A stretch of DNA of 6,629 nucleotides, taken from assembly GCA_023432845.1 (NCBI GenBank), contig JAEZEY010000496.1, positions 1 to 6,629 on the forward strand, written 5' to 3'. Made by a program: the position numbers and the translations under genes. The DNA comes from Pseudomonadota bacterium (lineage in GTDB: Bacteria; Pseudomonadota; Alphaproteobacteria; Rhizobiales; Xanthobacteraceae). The stretch's first letter is position 1, and every line of letters begins with the position of its first letter. Below, piece after piece: positions 1 to 5,707 of the stretch. The notes beneath the pieces are model-generated. The model had not been told where the DNA came from and searched no databases. It saw only the letters and a program-made list of their open reading frames with translations.

Positions 1-2006
1 TGAGGGACGATCCAAAGAGTCTCGTCCGCCCGCAGGGCGACGACGGGCGCTATCGGCTGCTCGTCGAAGCCGTGACCGACTATGCCATCTGCATGCTCGA
101 TGCCGACGGCATTGTGTCGAGCTGGAACCCAGGCGCGCAGCGGTTCAAGGGCTACACCGCTGACGAAATCATCGGTCAGCACTTCTCCCGTTTTTATACC
201 GACGAGGACCGCGCAGCGGGTTTGCCGGCGCGCGCTCTGGCGACCGCCCGCGATGAAGGCAAGTTCGAAACCGAAGGTTGGCGCGTTCGCAAGGACGGCT
301 CCCGGTTCTGGGCCTATGTCGTCATTCACCCGGTTCGCGCGGACGATGGGACGCTGGTCGGCTTCGCAAAGATCAGCCGCGATCTGACCGAACGGAAGCA
401 GGCGGAAGATTCGCTGCGCCGGAGTCAGGAGCAGTTCCGTCTGCTCGTGCACGGCGTCACCGACTACGCCATCTATCTGCTCGATCCGGGTGGCTTCGTC
501 AGCAACTGGAATCCCGGCGCGCAGCGCATCAAGGGTTATCGTCCCGAAGAAATCGTCGGCCAGCACTTCTCGCGCTTCTACACGGAAGAGGACCGCGCTG
601 CCGGCATGCCCGAGCTGGCCCTGTCGATCGCCGCGCGGGAAGGGCGCTTCGAGCGGGAGGGCGTGCGCGTGCGCAAGGACGGTTCGCGCTTCTTCGCCCA
701 TGTCATCATCGATGCCATCCGCGATGACGACGGAAAGCTGGCCGGCTTCGCCAAGATCACCCGTGACATCACCGAGCGGCGCGAGGCCCAGGAAAAGCTT
801 GAGCGCACCCGCGAAGCACTGGTGCAGGCGCAAAAGATGGAGGCCATCGGCCAGTTGACCGGCGGCGTGGCGCACGACTTCAACAATCTGCTGATGGCGG
901 TCCTCGGCAGCCTCGAGCTGATGCGCAAGCGCCTGCCGGACGATCCGAGACTCAAGTCGCTGCTGGAGAACGCCGTCAAGGGCGCCGAACGCGGCGCTGC
1001 GCTGACCAAGCGCATGCTGGCCTTCGCACGCCGTCAGGAGATCAAGCAGGAGTCGATCGATATCCCCAATCTGGTGCGCGGCATGACCGAGTTGCTGCAG
1101 CGGACCTTGGGAAAATCCATTACGCTTGAAACGCGCTTCCCGCTGGCGCTGAGCACGGTGGTCGCGGACGCCAACCAGCTCGAGGTCGCGTTGCTCAACC
1201 TCGCGGTCAACGCCCGCGATGCCATGTCGGACGATGGCGAGATCGTTATCTCGGCGCGCGACGAGGTCGTCGGACCCGGTGAGACGTCATTGAAGCCGGG
1301 GCGCTATGTGCGCCTGTCCGTTAGTGACAATGGCGTCGGCATGGACGAAGCGACTTTGCGCCGCGCCGTCGAGCCATTCTTCACCACCAAGCAACCGGGA
1401 AAGGGCACCGGCCTCGGTCTGTCGATGGTGCACGGTCTCGCCGAGCAATTCGGCGGCCGCTTCGTGCTGCACAGTGCGCCTGGTAAAGGCACGACGGCGG
1501 AACTGTGGCTACCGGCCGAAGAGGCGGTAAAACAGACGCCAGAGGCGCCGTCGCGCGTCGACAGGGAAGTGCCGTCGCAGCCGCGACTGGCCGTATTGGC
1601 CGTCGACGATGACCCGCTGGTGCTCACCAACACCGTCGCCATGCTCGAGGACCTCGGTCATGTTTGCTTCGCCGCGGTGTCCGCCAGCGAAGCGCTGACG
1701 ATTCTCGAAGCGCAAGATGGTATCGATCTGGTCGTTACCGACCATATCATGCCGCATACGACCGGACTGCAGCTTGCCAAGACAATCGCCAAGAGCTGGC
1801 CTGATCTGCCGGTCATGCTGGCCACGGGTTATGCCGAGATTGGTCCGGAACAGGCCATGAAGCTGCCGCGGCTCTCCAAGCCCTTCACCCAGGCCGAACT
1901 GGCGGCGGAGATCGCCGGCCTCGGCCTTCGCTCGCGCAAGGGCGCGGCGGCGCAGGTCATCAACTTCCGCGGCGGCAACGGCGACAAGGCCCATAACGGC
2001 GCTTAA
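1..2006 (+). CDS. PAS-PAS hybrid sensor histidine kinase with receiver domain, 5'-partial
   Basis: Cytoplasmic two-component sensor kinase; no membrane helix or signal peptide is visible, so it should sense an intracellular cue. Order: PAS1 (about 51-395), PAS2 (about 435-779), short coiled linker, HisKA with H-box GGVAHDFNN (phosphoacceptor His codon 873-875), HATPase_c with N-box LAVNARDAM, G1 DNGVGMD (1326-1346) and G2 GKGTGLGLS (1398-1424), then a receiver from about 1585 with acidic DDD (1605-1613), phospho-Asp in TDHIMP (1740-1742), Thr in ATGY (1824-1826) and Lys in SKPF (1878-1880). All catalytic residues are present. No HPt domain follows, so phosphate may pass to a separate phosphotransferase, or the receiver may act as an internal brake. 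The first obvious start, GTG at 72, falls inside PAS1; the frame is open to the window edge and bases 1-2 (TG) could end an ATG/GTG/TTG start codon. It ends at TAA 2004-2006, 118 bases before murC. The AHDFNN H-box and PAS-HisKA-ATPase-REC order recall CckA-type kinases, but the ligand and partner are unknown. Confidence 0.93.
   Translation, partial: RDDPKSLVRPQGDDGRYRLLVEAVTDYAICMLDADGIVSSWNPGAQRFKGYTADEIIGQHFSRFYTDEDRAAGLPARALATARDEGKFETEGWRVRKDGSRFWAYVVIHPVRADDGTLVGFAKISRDLTERKQAEDSLRRSQEQFRLLVHGVTDYAIYLLDPGGFVSNWNPGAQRIKGYRPEEIVGQHFSRFYTEEDRAAGMPELALSIAAREGRFEREGVRVRKDGSRFFAHVIIDAIRDDDGKLAGFAKITRDITERREAQEKLERTREALVQAQKMEAIGQLTGGVAHDFNNLLMAVLGSLELMRKRLPDDPRLKSLLENAVKGAERGAALTKRMLAFARRQEIKQESIDIPNLVRGMTELLQRTLGKSITLETRFPLALSTVVADANQLEVALLNLAVNARDAMSDDGEIVISARDEVVGPGETSLKPGRYVRLSVSDNGVGMDEATLRRAVEPFFTTKQPGKGTGLGLSMVHGLAEQFGGRFVLHSAPGKGTTAELWLPAEEAVKQTPEAPSRVDREVPSQPRLAVLAVDDDPLVLTNTVAMLEDLGHVCFAAVSASEALTILEAQDGIDLVVTDHIMPHTTGLQLAKTIAKSWPDLPVMLATGYAEIGPEQAMKLPRLSKPFTQAELAAEIAGLGLRSRKGAAAQVINFRGGNGDKAHNGA
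51..779 (+). repeat. Tandem PAS-domain duplication within the kinase gene
   Basis: Two copies of a PAS unit lie exactly 384 bases (128 codons) apart; for example VTDYAI is encoded from 72 and again from 456. Over the 108 codons of 72-395 and 456-779 the proteins align without gaps, and I count 75 identities (about 69%). Shared blocks include WNPGAQR, GQHFSRFYT, EDRAAG and RVRKDGSRF. Codon third positions have diverged, so the duplication is old rather than an assembly artefact. Confidence 0.9.
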
Positions 2007-2084
2007 CCCTTCATCCGCCTTGGTATTTCGCCGATCTTTCCTTTTGGCCCGGCTTGCCATACACGGACGCATCTAATTCAGACG

Positions 2085-2100
2085 GTCCGCCAGCGCGGAC
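2085..2100. repeat. Perfect inverted repeat (hairpin) in murC leader
   Basis: GTCCGC (2085-2090) and GCGGAC (2095-2100) form a 6-bp GC-rich stem around the 4-base loop CAGC, 24 bases before the murC ATG. No T-run follows, so it is not a classical intrinsic terminator. It could be a leader RNA structure or a protein-binding dyad, and chance is also possible in DNA this GC-rich. Confidence 0.4.
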
Positions 2101-2109
2101 GCCGGATGC

Positions 2110-2114
2110 AGGGA
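2110..2114 (+). promoter_or_regulatory. Ribosome binding site of murC
   Basis: AGGGA lies 10 bases before the ATG at 2125, a slightly long but workable Shine-Dalgarno spacing. It supports that ATG as the start, as does the N-terminal HFVGIGG motif beginning a normal distance downstream. Confidence 0.6.
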
Positions 2115-2124
2115 TAAACCTTCC

Positions 2125-3534
2125 ATGAAATTGCCGACCGAACTCGGACCGGTGCACTTCGTCGGCATCGGCGGTATTGGCATGAGCGGCATCGCCGAGG
2201 TGCTGGTCAATCTCGGCTACACGGTGCGCGGATCGGACGCCTCCGACAGTGCCAATGTCAAGCGCCTGCGCGAGAAGGGCGTCGTCGTCGAGATCGGTCA
2301 CAAGGCCGAGAACATCGACAAGGCCGACGTCGTCGTTGTTTCTTCCGCGATCAGGCCGGACAATCCCGAGCTTGTCGCCGCGCGCGCCAAACGTTTGCCG
2401 GTGGTGCGCCGCGCCGAAATGCTTGCCGAGCTGATGCGGCTCAAATCGTGCGTCGCCATCGGCGGCACGCACGGCAAGACCACGACGACCTCGATGGTCG
2501 CAAGCCTGCTCGATGCCGGCGGCTTCGATCCGACCGTGATCAATGGCGGCATCATCAATGCCTACGGCACCAATGCCCGCCTCGGCGAAGGCGACTGGAT
2601 GGTCGTTGAAGCCGACGAATCCGACGGCACTTTCCTCAAGCTGCCCGCCGACATCGCCATCGTCACCAATGTCGACGCCGAGCATCTCGATCACTTCAAG
2701 ACCTTCGCCGCCGTGCAGGAGGCCTTCATCCACTTCGTCGAGAACGTGCCGTTCTACGGCTTCGCCGTGATGTGCACCGATCATCCGATCGTGCAGCGTC
2801 TGGTCGGCCGCATCGCCGACCGCCGCATCATCACCTACGGCGAAAACGCGCAGGCCGATGTCCGCCTCGTCGATCTCGTCAACAAGGGCGGCAGGCAGCA
2901 TTTCTCCGTTTTGTTCCGCGACCGCGACGGTGTCGAGGTGCATCGCATCGACAATCTCGAACTGCCGATGCCGGGCCGCCACAACGCGCTCAATGCCACC
3001 TCCGCGATCGCCGTGGCGCATGAGCTCGGCATCGCCGACGACAGGATCCGCGCCGCGCTCGACAAGTTCGGCGGCGTCAAGCGCCGCTTCACCAAGGTCG
3101 GCGAATGGAACGGCGCCACCATCATCGACGATTACGGCCATCATCCGGTCGAGATCGCGGCGGTGCTGAAAGCCGCGCGCGAGTCGACCAGAAACAAGGT
3201 CATCGCCGTGATGCAGCCGCATCGCTACACGCGGCTGAAAACCTTGTTCGAGCCGTTCTCGACCTGCTTCAACGATGCCGACGCCGTCATCGTCGCCAAT
3301 GTCTATGCCGCCGGCGAAGCGCCGATCGAAGGCGCCGACCGCGATCATCTGGTGCAGGCGCTGCGCGCGCGCGGCCATCGCAACGTGACGCCGCTCGATG
3401 GCCCCGAACAGCTCGCCGGCATCGTCAAGGGATTGGCGAAACCCGGCGACTATGTCGTCTGTCTCGGCGCCGGCTCGATCTCGCAATGGGCCTATGCGCT
3501 GCCGGGCGAGCTTGCGGCGCTGGACGCGAAGTAG
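2125..3534 (+). CDS. murC: UDP-N-acetylmuramate--L-alanine ligase MurC
   Basis: Cytoplasmic ATP-dependent ligase that adds L-alanine to UDP-MurNAc, the first amino-acid addition in peptidoglycan stem-peptide synthesis. The protein has 469 residues, normal for MurC. The N-terminal Rossmann-like UDP-binding domain carries HFVGIGGIGMSG (about residues 11-22). The central ATPase domain has the Mur-ligase P-loop GGTHGKTTTT (K118), the acidic metal/phosphate segment EADESDG (162-168) and NVDAEHLDH (182-190). DDYGHHP (335-341) and QPHRYTR (364-370) are typical of MurC and mark the transition into the C-terminal domain, which ends with a CLGAGSISQWA-type motif. No key residue is missing. It starts at ATG 2125 behind an AGGGA site and ends at TAG 3532-3534, 4 bases before murB, so the two are almost surely one transcript. 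In most relatives murG lies immediately upstream; here a sensor kinase does. Identification is firm from the motifs. Confidence 0.98.
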   Translation: MKLPTELGPVHFVGIGGIGMSGIAEVLVNLGYTVRGSDASDSANVKRLREKGVVVEIGHKAENIDKADVVVVSSAIRPDNPELVAARAKRLPVVRRAEMLAELMRLKSCVAIGGTHGKTTTTSMVASLLDAGGFDPTVINGGIINAYGTNARLGEGDWMVVEADESDGTFLKLPADIAIVTNVDAEHLDHFKTFAAVQEAFIHFVENVPFYGFAVMCTDHPIVQRLVGRIADRRIITYGENAQADVRLVDLVNKGGRQHFSVLFRDRDGVEVHRIDNLELPMPGRHNALNATSAIAVAHELGIADDRIRAALDKFGGVKRRFTKVGEWNGATIIDDYGHHPVEIAAVLKAARESTRNKVIAVMQPHRYTRLKTLFEPFSTCFNDADAVIVANVYAAGEAPIEGADRDHLVQALRARGHRNVTPLDGPEQLAGIVKGLAKPGDYVVCLGAGSISQWAYALPGELAALDAK

Positions 3535-3538
3535 CGCG

Positions 3539-4456
3539 ATGGCCTTCCCCGATATCGTCCCCGATCTGAAAGCCCGCATGCCGGAGCTGCGCGGGCGCAT
3601 GATGGCGAACCAGACGCTCGACCCGTACACGTGGTTTCGCGTCGGCGGCCCGGCGCAGGTGCTGTTCTCGCCGGAAGACCCGGACGATCTCGCTTACTTC
3701 CTCAAAATGCTGCCGGCCGAGGTGCCGGTGATGGTGATCGGCGCCGCCTCCAACACCATCGTGCGCGACGGTGGCGTCAAGGGCGTCGTCATCCGGCTCG
3801 GCCGCGGCTTCAATGACGTGGCGATCGAGGCCGGCAATCGCGTGCGCTGCGGCGCCGGCATCCTCGACGTGCTGGTGGCGCGCGCCGCGCAGAAGGCGAG
3901 CATCGGGGGCCTCGCCTTCCTGTCCGGCATTCCCGGCACCATCGGCGGCGCGCTGCGCATGAACGGCGGCGCCTATGGCGGCGAGACAAAGGACGTCCTC
4001 GTCGAGGCCTATGCCATCGACCGGAAGGGCAATCGCCTCACTTATACGAACGCCGATATGGGCTTCTCCTATCGCCACTGCGCCGTGCCGGAGGATGTCA
4101 TTTTCGTCGGTGCGCTGCTGCAGGGCAAACCGGGCGACGCCGACGCCATCGCCGCCGAGATGGCCGACATCAAGGCCAAACGCGAGGCCTCTCAGCCGCG
4201 CAATCGCACCGGCGGCTCGACCTTCAAGAATCCGCCGGGCCGCAACGCCTGGAAGCTGATCGACGAAGCCGGCTGCCGCGGCCTGACCGTCGGCGGCGCC
4301 CAGGTCTCCGAACTGCACTGCAACTTCCTCATCAATCTCGGCAACGCCACCGCCGCCGATATCGAGACGCTCGGCGAAACGGTGCGCGAACGCGTCAGAG
4401 CGCATTCCGGCGTTGAGCTCGAATGGGAGATCAAGCGGGTCGGCGTGCTGGCGTAA
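3539..4456 (+). CDS. murB: UDP-N-acetylenolpyruvoylglucosamine reductase MurB
   Basis: FAD-dependent cytoplasmic enzyme that uses NADPH to reduce UDP-GlcNAc-enolpyruvate to UDP-MurNAc, the substrate of MurC next door. The protein has 305 residues. Early TWFRVGGPA and IPGTIGGALRMNGGAYG (roughly 130-146) are FAD-binding motifs. The catalytic set is present: Arg179 in FSYRHC, proton-donor Ser227 in GGSTFKNP, and the C-terminal Glu (E297 in EWEIKRVG). Many MurB proteins read YR-x-Ser where this one has YRHC; this lies beside, not at, the catalytic Arg. I chose ATG 3539, 4 bases after the murC stop, because the product then begins MAFPDIVPDLK as in relatives I recall; the frame stays open to 3398 but that extension lies within murC and looks non-native. 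The Shine-Dalgarno is weak, which suits translational coupling to murC. It ends at TAA 4454-4456, facing the DUF4239 gene. Confidence 0.97.
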   Translation: MAFPDIVPDLKARMPELRGRMMANQTLDPYTWFRVGGPAQVLFSPEDPDDLAYFLKMLPAEVPVMVIGAASNTIVRDGGVKGVVIRLGRGFNDVAIEAGNRVRCGAGILDVLVARAAQKASIGGLAFLSGIPGTIGGALRMNGGAYGGETKDVLVEAYAIDRKGNRLTYTNADMGFSYRHCAVPEDVIFVGALLQGKPGDADAIAAEMADIKAKREASQPRNRTGGSTFKNPPGRNAWKLIDEAGCRGLTVGGAQVSELHCNFLINLGNATAADIETLGETVRERVRAHSGVELEWEIKRVGVLA

Positions 4457-4462
4457 CCGCGA

Positions 4463-5245
4463 TCAGCCGGGGCCGGGCGCGGGCCGCTTGAGCAGCTCGA
4501 GATACGGCTCCGCGCCCATCCGCATATGGCCGGCAAAGGGGTGCTCCTGCAGCGCGATCAGCCCGAGCGATATGACCGCGGTCAGCGAGAAGATCGCCAG
4601 CGCGCCGATCTGCGCAGCGCGCCGCGTCAGATGCACGGCGCCGATGCCGATCTGGGTCATGACGCCGAGGATGAGCACCACCAGCCATTTCACCGCGCTG
4701 GTGGAATCCGAGGCGATCGACAGCCGGTCGGAGCGCGCCGTGGACACGCGGATGGCGGCGCCGAGCAGCGCCACATGCACGGCATTGCCGGCATCGCGGC
4801 CGATGGCCGGGTCGCTGATACCCCGCAACAGCGCATCGAAAGCGCGGTCGGCCGCTGGCGCGCTGTCGCCGCGCGCCATCGTTTTCCATTCCTCGCCGGC
4901 GACCGCATTGATGTAGTCGGTCCAGGCCGCGCGGATCGACCGCATGTCGCCGTTCGAGGCAACGCTGAGGGTGAAGACATTGCGCAGTTCTGCGGTTTCC
5001 ATCTGCACGGCGCGCGTCGCCTGGCGGTTGCGCTCGGCGATGTCGCTGGCGAGGAAGCCCGTCATCAGCGCGAAAATCACGGCGATCGCGCCGAGAAACG
5101 GCGGCGCGATGCCATCGAGACGCCTGACGGCGTCGTGCGCCGGCCCGTAACAGGCCGCGACGATGAGCGCCGCGCTGGCGCCGTAGAGCAGCGTCAGGCT
5201 CGCGAACATGGCGGCGACGGAGGCGTCGAGCCAGATTTCGATCAC
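4463..5245 (-). CDS. DUF4239 (bestrophin-like) membrane protein
   Basis: Predicted inner-membrane protein of 260 residues whose biochemical role is not established. Hydrophobic stretches at about residues 10-32, 48-68, 185-205 and 211-232 suggest four helices in two pairs, separated by a polar, probably helical region of roughly 115 residues. The second helix ends FALMTGFLASDIAERN, and the C-terminus has HPFAGHMRMGAEPYLELL; both match my recollection of the DUF4239 family, which databases also label bestrophin-like. Channel activity is not shown by sequence. The start is GTG 5243-5245 (minus strand) with GAGG 6 bases upstream; the overlapping ATG is out of frame and meets TGA at once. It is convergent with murB (6 bases between stops) and divergent from ftsQ. 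The family is scattered among alphaproteobacteria and is not a known part of the dcw cluster, so its presence here is probably an insertion or local rearrangement. A longer overlapping minus-strand frame is Arg-rich and lacks this pattern. Confidence 0.85.
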   Translation of the reverse strand: MIEIWLDASVAAMFASLTLLYGASAALIVAACYGPAHDAVRRLDGIAPPFLGAIAVIFALMTGFLASDIAERNRQATRAVQMETAELRNVFTLSVASNGDMRSIRAAWTDYINAVAGEEWKTMARGDSAPAADRAFDALLRGISDPAIGRDAGNAVHVALLGAAIRVSTARSDRLSIASDSTSAVKWLVVLILGVMTQIGIGAVHLTRRAAQIGALAIFSLTAVISLGLIALQEHPFAGHMRMGAEPYLELLKRPAPGPG

Positions 5246-5251
5246 ATCGCA

Positions 5252-5255
5252 CCTC
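5252..5255 (-). promoter_or_regulatory. Ribosome binding site of the DUF4239 gene
   Basis: On the minus strand GAGG lies 6 bases before a GTG codon (5243-5245). This spacing favours GTG as the start; no in-frame ATG with a comparable site precedes it. Confidence 0.6.
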
Positions 5256-5397
5256 GCGCTTCACGAATGCCGGGAAGGGGAACGCGCTTGCTTGGCGGGC
5301 GTCGGCGCGGCCGCCATCAGGCCAGTCACTCCAATTCTTGATTCGTGACAACCGCCCGCGCGTCCGGTCAGCCGCACCAAAACCACAAGACAGCGCC

Positions 5398-5422
5398 GTT
5401 CGAAGATCGTCGTTTTTCGAAC
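5398..5422. repeat. 7-bp perfect dyad, possible operator
   Basis: GTTCGAA (5398-5404) and TTCGAAC (5416-5422) are exact reverse complements. A G-T and an A-T pair can extend the stem inward to nine pairs around a 7-base loop. There is no downstream T-run on either strand, so a transcription-factor dyad is more likely than a terminator. It lies about 150 bases upstream of the DUF4239 start and 285 upstream of ftsQ. Confidence 0.4.
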
Positions 5423-5570
5423 AGCTCGCCCGTTGATAAACAGGATTGGCCTGGGTCGTCGTTGCCACGATGCCCCACTGGTACCATCCAGCCTCCGCCT
5501 CGGAACTTTCCGTGACTCAAAAGCCACGTCGTCCATAAGTTACCGAAGTGTCAGCCCGATCCGTCAAACT

Positions 5571-5585
5571 TTACTAATCGTTTAC
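5571..5585 (+). promoter_or_regulatory. TTAC-N7-TTAC motif, candidate CtrA-like site upstream of ftsQ
   Basis: TTAC at 5571-5574 and 5582-5585 are separated by exactly 7 bases, the spacing of the alphaproteobacterial CtrA consensus TTAA-N7-TTAA, with one mismatch in each half. A third TTAC lies at 5540-5543. The patch is AT-richer than its surroundings, about 125 bases before the ftsQ start. CtrA is known to act on the ftsQA promoter in Caulobacter; its use here is inference. Confidence 0.3.
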
Positions 5586-5617
5586 CAAATGGCCGGAAGA
5601 CTAGGTTGAAGCGGCGC

Positions 5618-5647
5618 CCGTGCGCGCTGCGCCGGGTCCGTGCGCGC
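5618..5647 (+). repeat. 10-bp direct repeat, 20-bp period
   Basis: CCGTGCGCGC occurs at 5618-5627 and again at 5638-5647, a start-to-start distance of 20 bases (about two helical turns). The first copy sits in the loop of an inverted repeat CGGCGC (5612-5617) / GCGCCG (5629-5634). It lies 61-90 bases upstream of ftsQ, a plausible place for a regulator, though GC richness makes chance repeats likely. Confidence 0.35.
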
Positions 5648-5670
5648 CTCAAGAAAGCGTGCGGTCCGCC

Positions 5671-5684
5671 GCCCCATGAGGGGC
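5671..5684. repeat. GC hairpin in ftsQ leader
   Basis: GCCCC (5671-5675) and GGGGC (5680-5684) pair around the loop ATGA, ending 23 bases before the ftsQ ATG. A short ATG TGA is not formed here, so it is not an obvious leader peptide. It could influence translation start, or be a dyad; nothing more can be said from sequence. Confidence 0.35.
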
Positions 5685-5707
5685 CAACGTTAGAAGAACC
5701 GGTTGCG

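Larger units (their letters stand above)
2007..2124 (+). other. Intergenic region between the kinase gene and murC
   Basis: 118 bases without a credible ORF. It holds a perfect 6-bp hairpin (2085-2100) and the murC ribosome binding site. No Rho-independent terminator with a T-run is seen after the kinase stop, so murC could be read through from upstream. I could not assign a convincing -35/-10 promoter pair. Confidence 0.6.
5246..5707. other. Intergenic region between divergent DUF4239 and ftsQ genes
   Basis: 462 bases with no convincing gene. Reading it in the forward frames I saw no remnant of ddl, the gene usual before ftsQ. It has a 7-bp dyad (5398-5422), an AT-richer patch around 5500-5590 with TTAC motifs, a 10-bp direct repeat (5618-5647) and a GC hairpin (5671-5684) just before ftsQ. 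It must hold the promoter of the minus-strand gene and probably one for ftsQ, but I could not fix -35/-10 boxes with confidence. An open 91-codon minus-strand frame (5261-5536) is Arg-rich, lacks a Shine-Dalgarno and is not called. Confidence 0.6.

Noticed and set aside
2027..2084. Possible sigma70-type promoter before murC
   Set aside because: TTGCCA near 2054 and TCTAAT near 2071 look like boxes, but the spacer is only about 12 bases, too short for a standard promoter.
3398..3538. 47-codon N-terminal extension of murB
   Set aside because: It lies wholly inside murC in another frame, is Ser/Arg-rich, and relatives begin near MAFPD; ATG 3539 is the expected start.
2011..3630. 539-codon open frame on the minus strand opposite murC
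   Set aside because: It is fully antisense to a motif-complete murC. Such long antisense frames arise from GC-rich codon bias; the product is rich in Asp, Gly, Arg and His with no recognisable domain.
3425..4405. 326-codon open frame on the minus strand opposite murB
   Set aside because: Antisense to murB, low-complexity Ala/Gly/His composition, no motif; explained by codon bias of murB.
4431..5468. 345-codon minus-strand frame overlapping the DUF4239 gene
   Set aside because: Arg-rich without hydrophobic pattern; the 260-residue frame has a good ribosome binding site, four clear membrane helices and family-like motifs.
5261..5536. 91-codon minus-strand open frame in the intergenic region
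   Set aside because: No Shine-Dalgarno, Arg-rich composition, no recognisable domain, and it spans the dyad and low-constraint sequence. A small unknown gene cannot be fully excluded.
5246..5707. Possible decayed ddl or a transposon scar
   Set aside because: I saw no ddl-like motif in any forward frame, no terminal inverted repeats and no target-site duplication flanking the DUF4239 gene.
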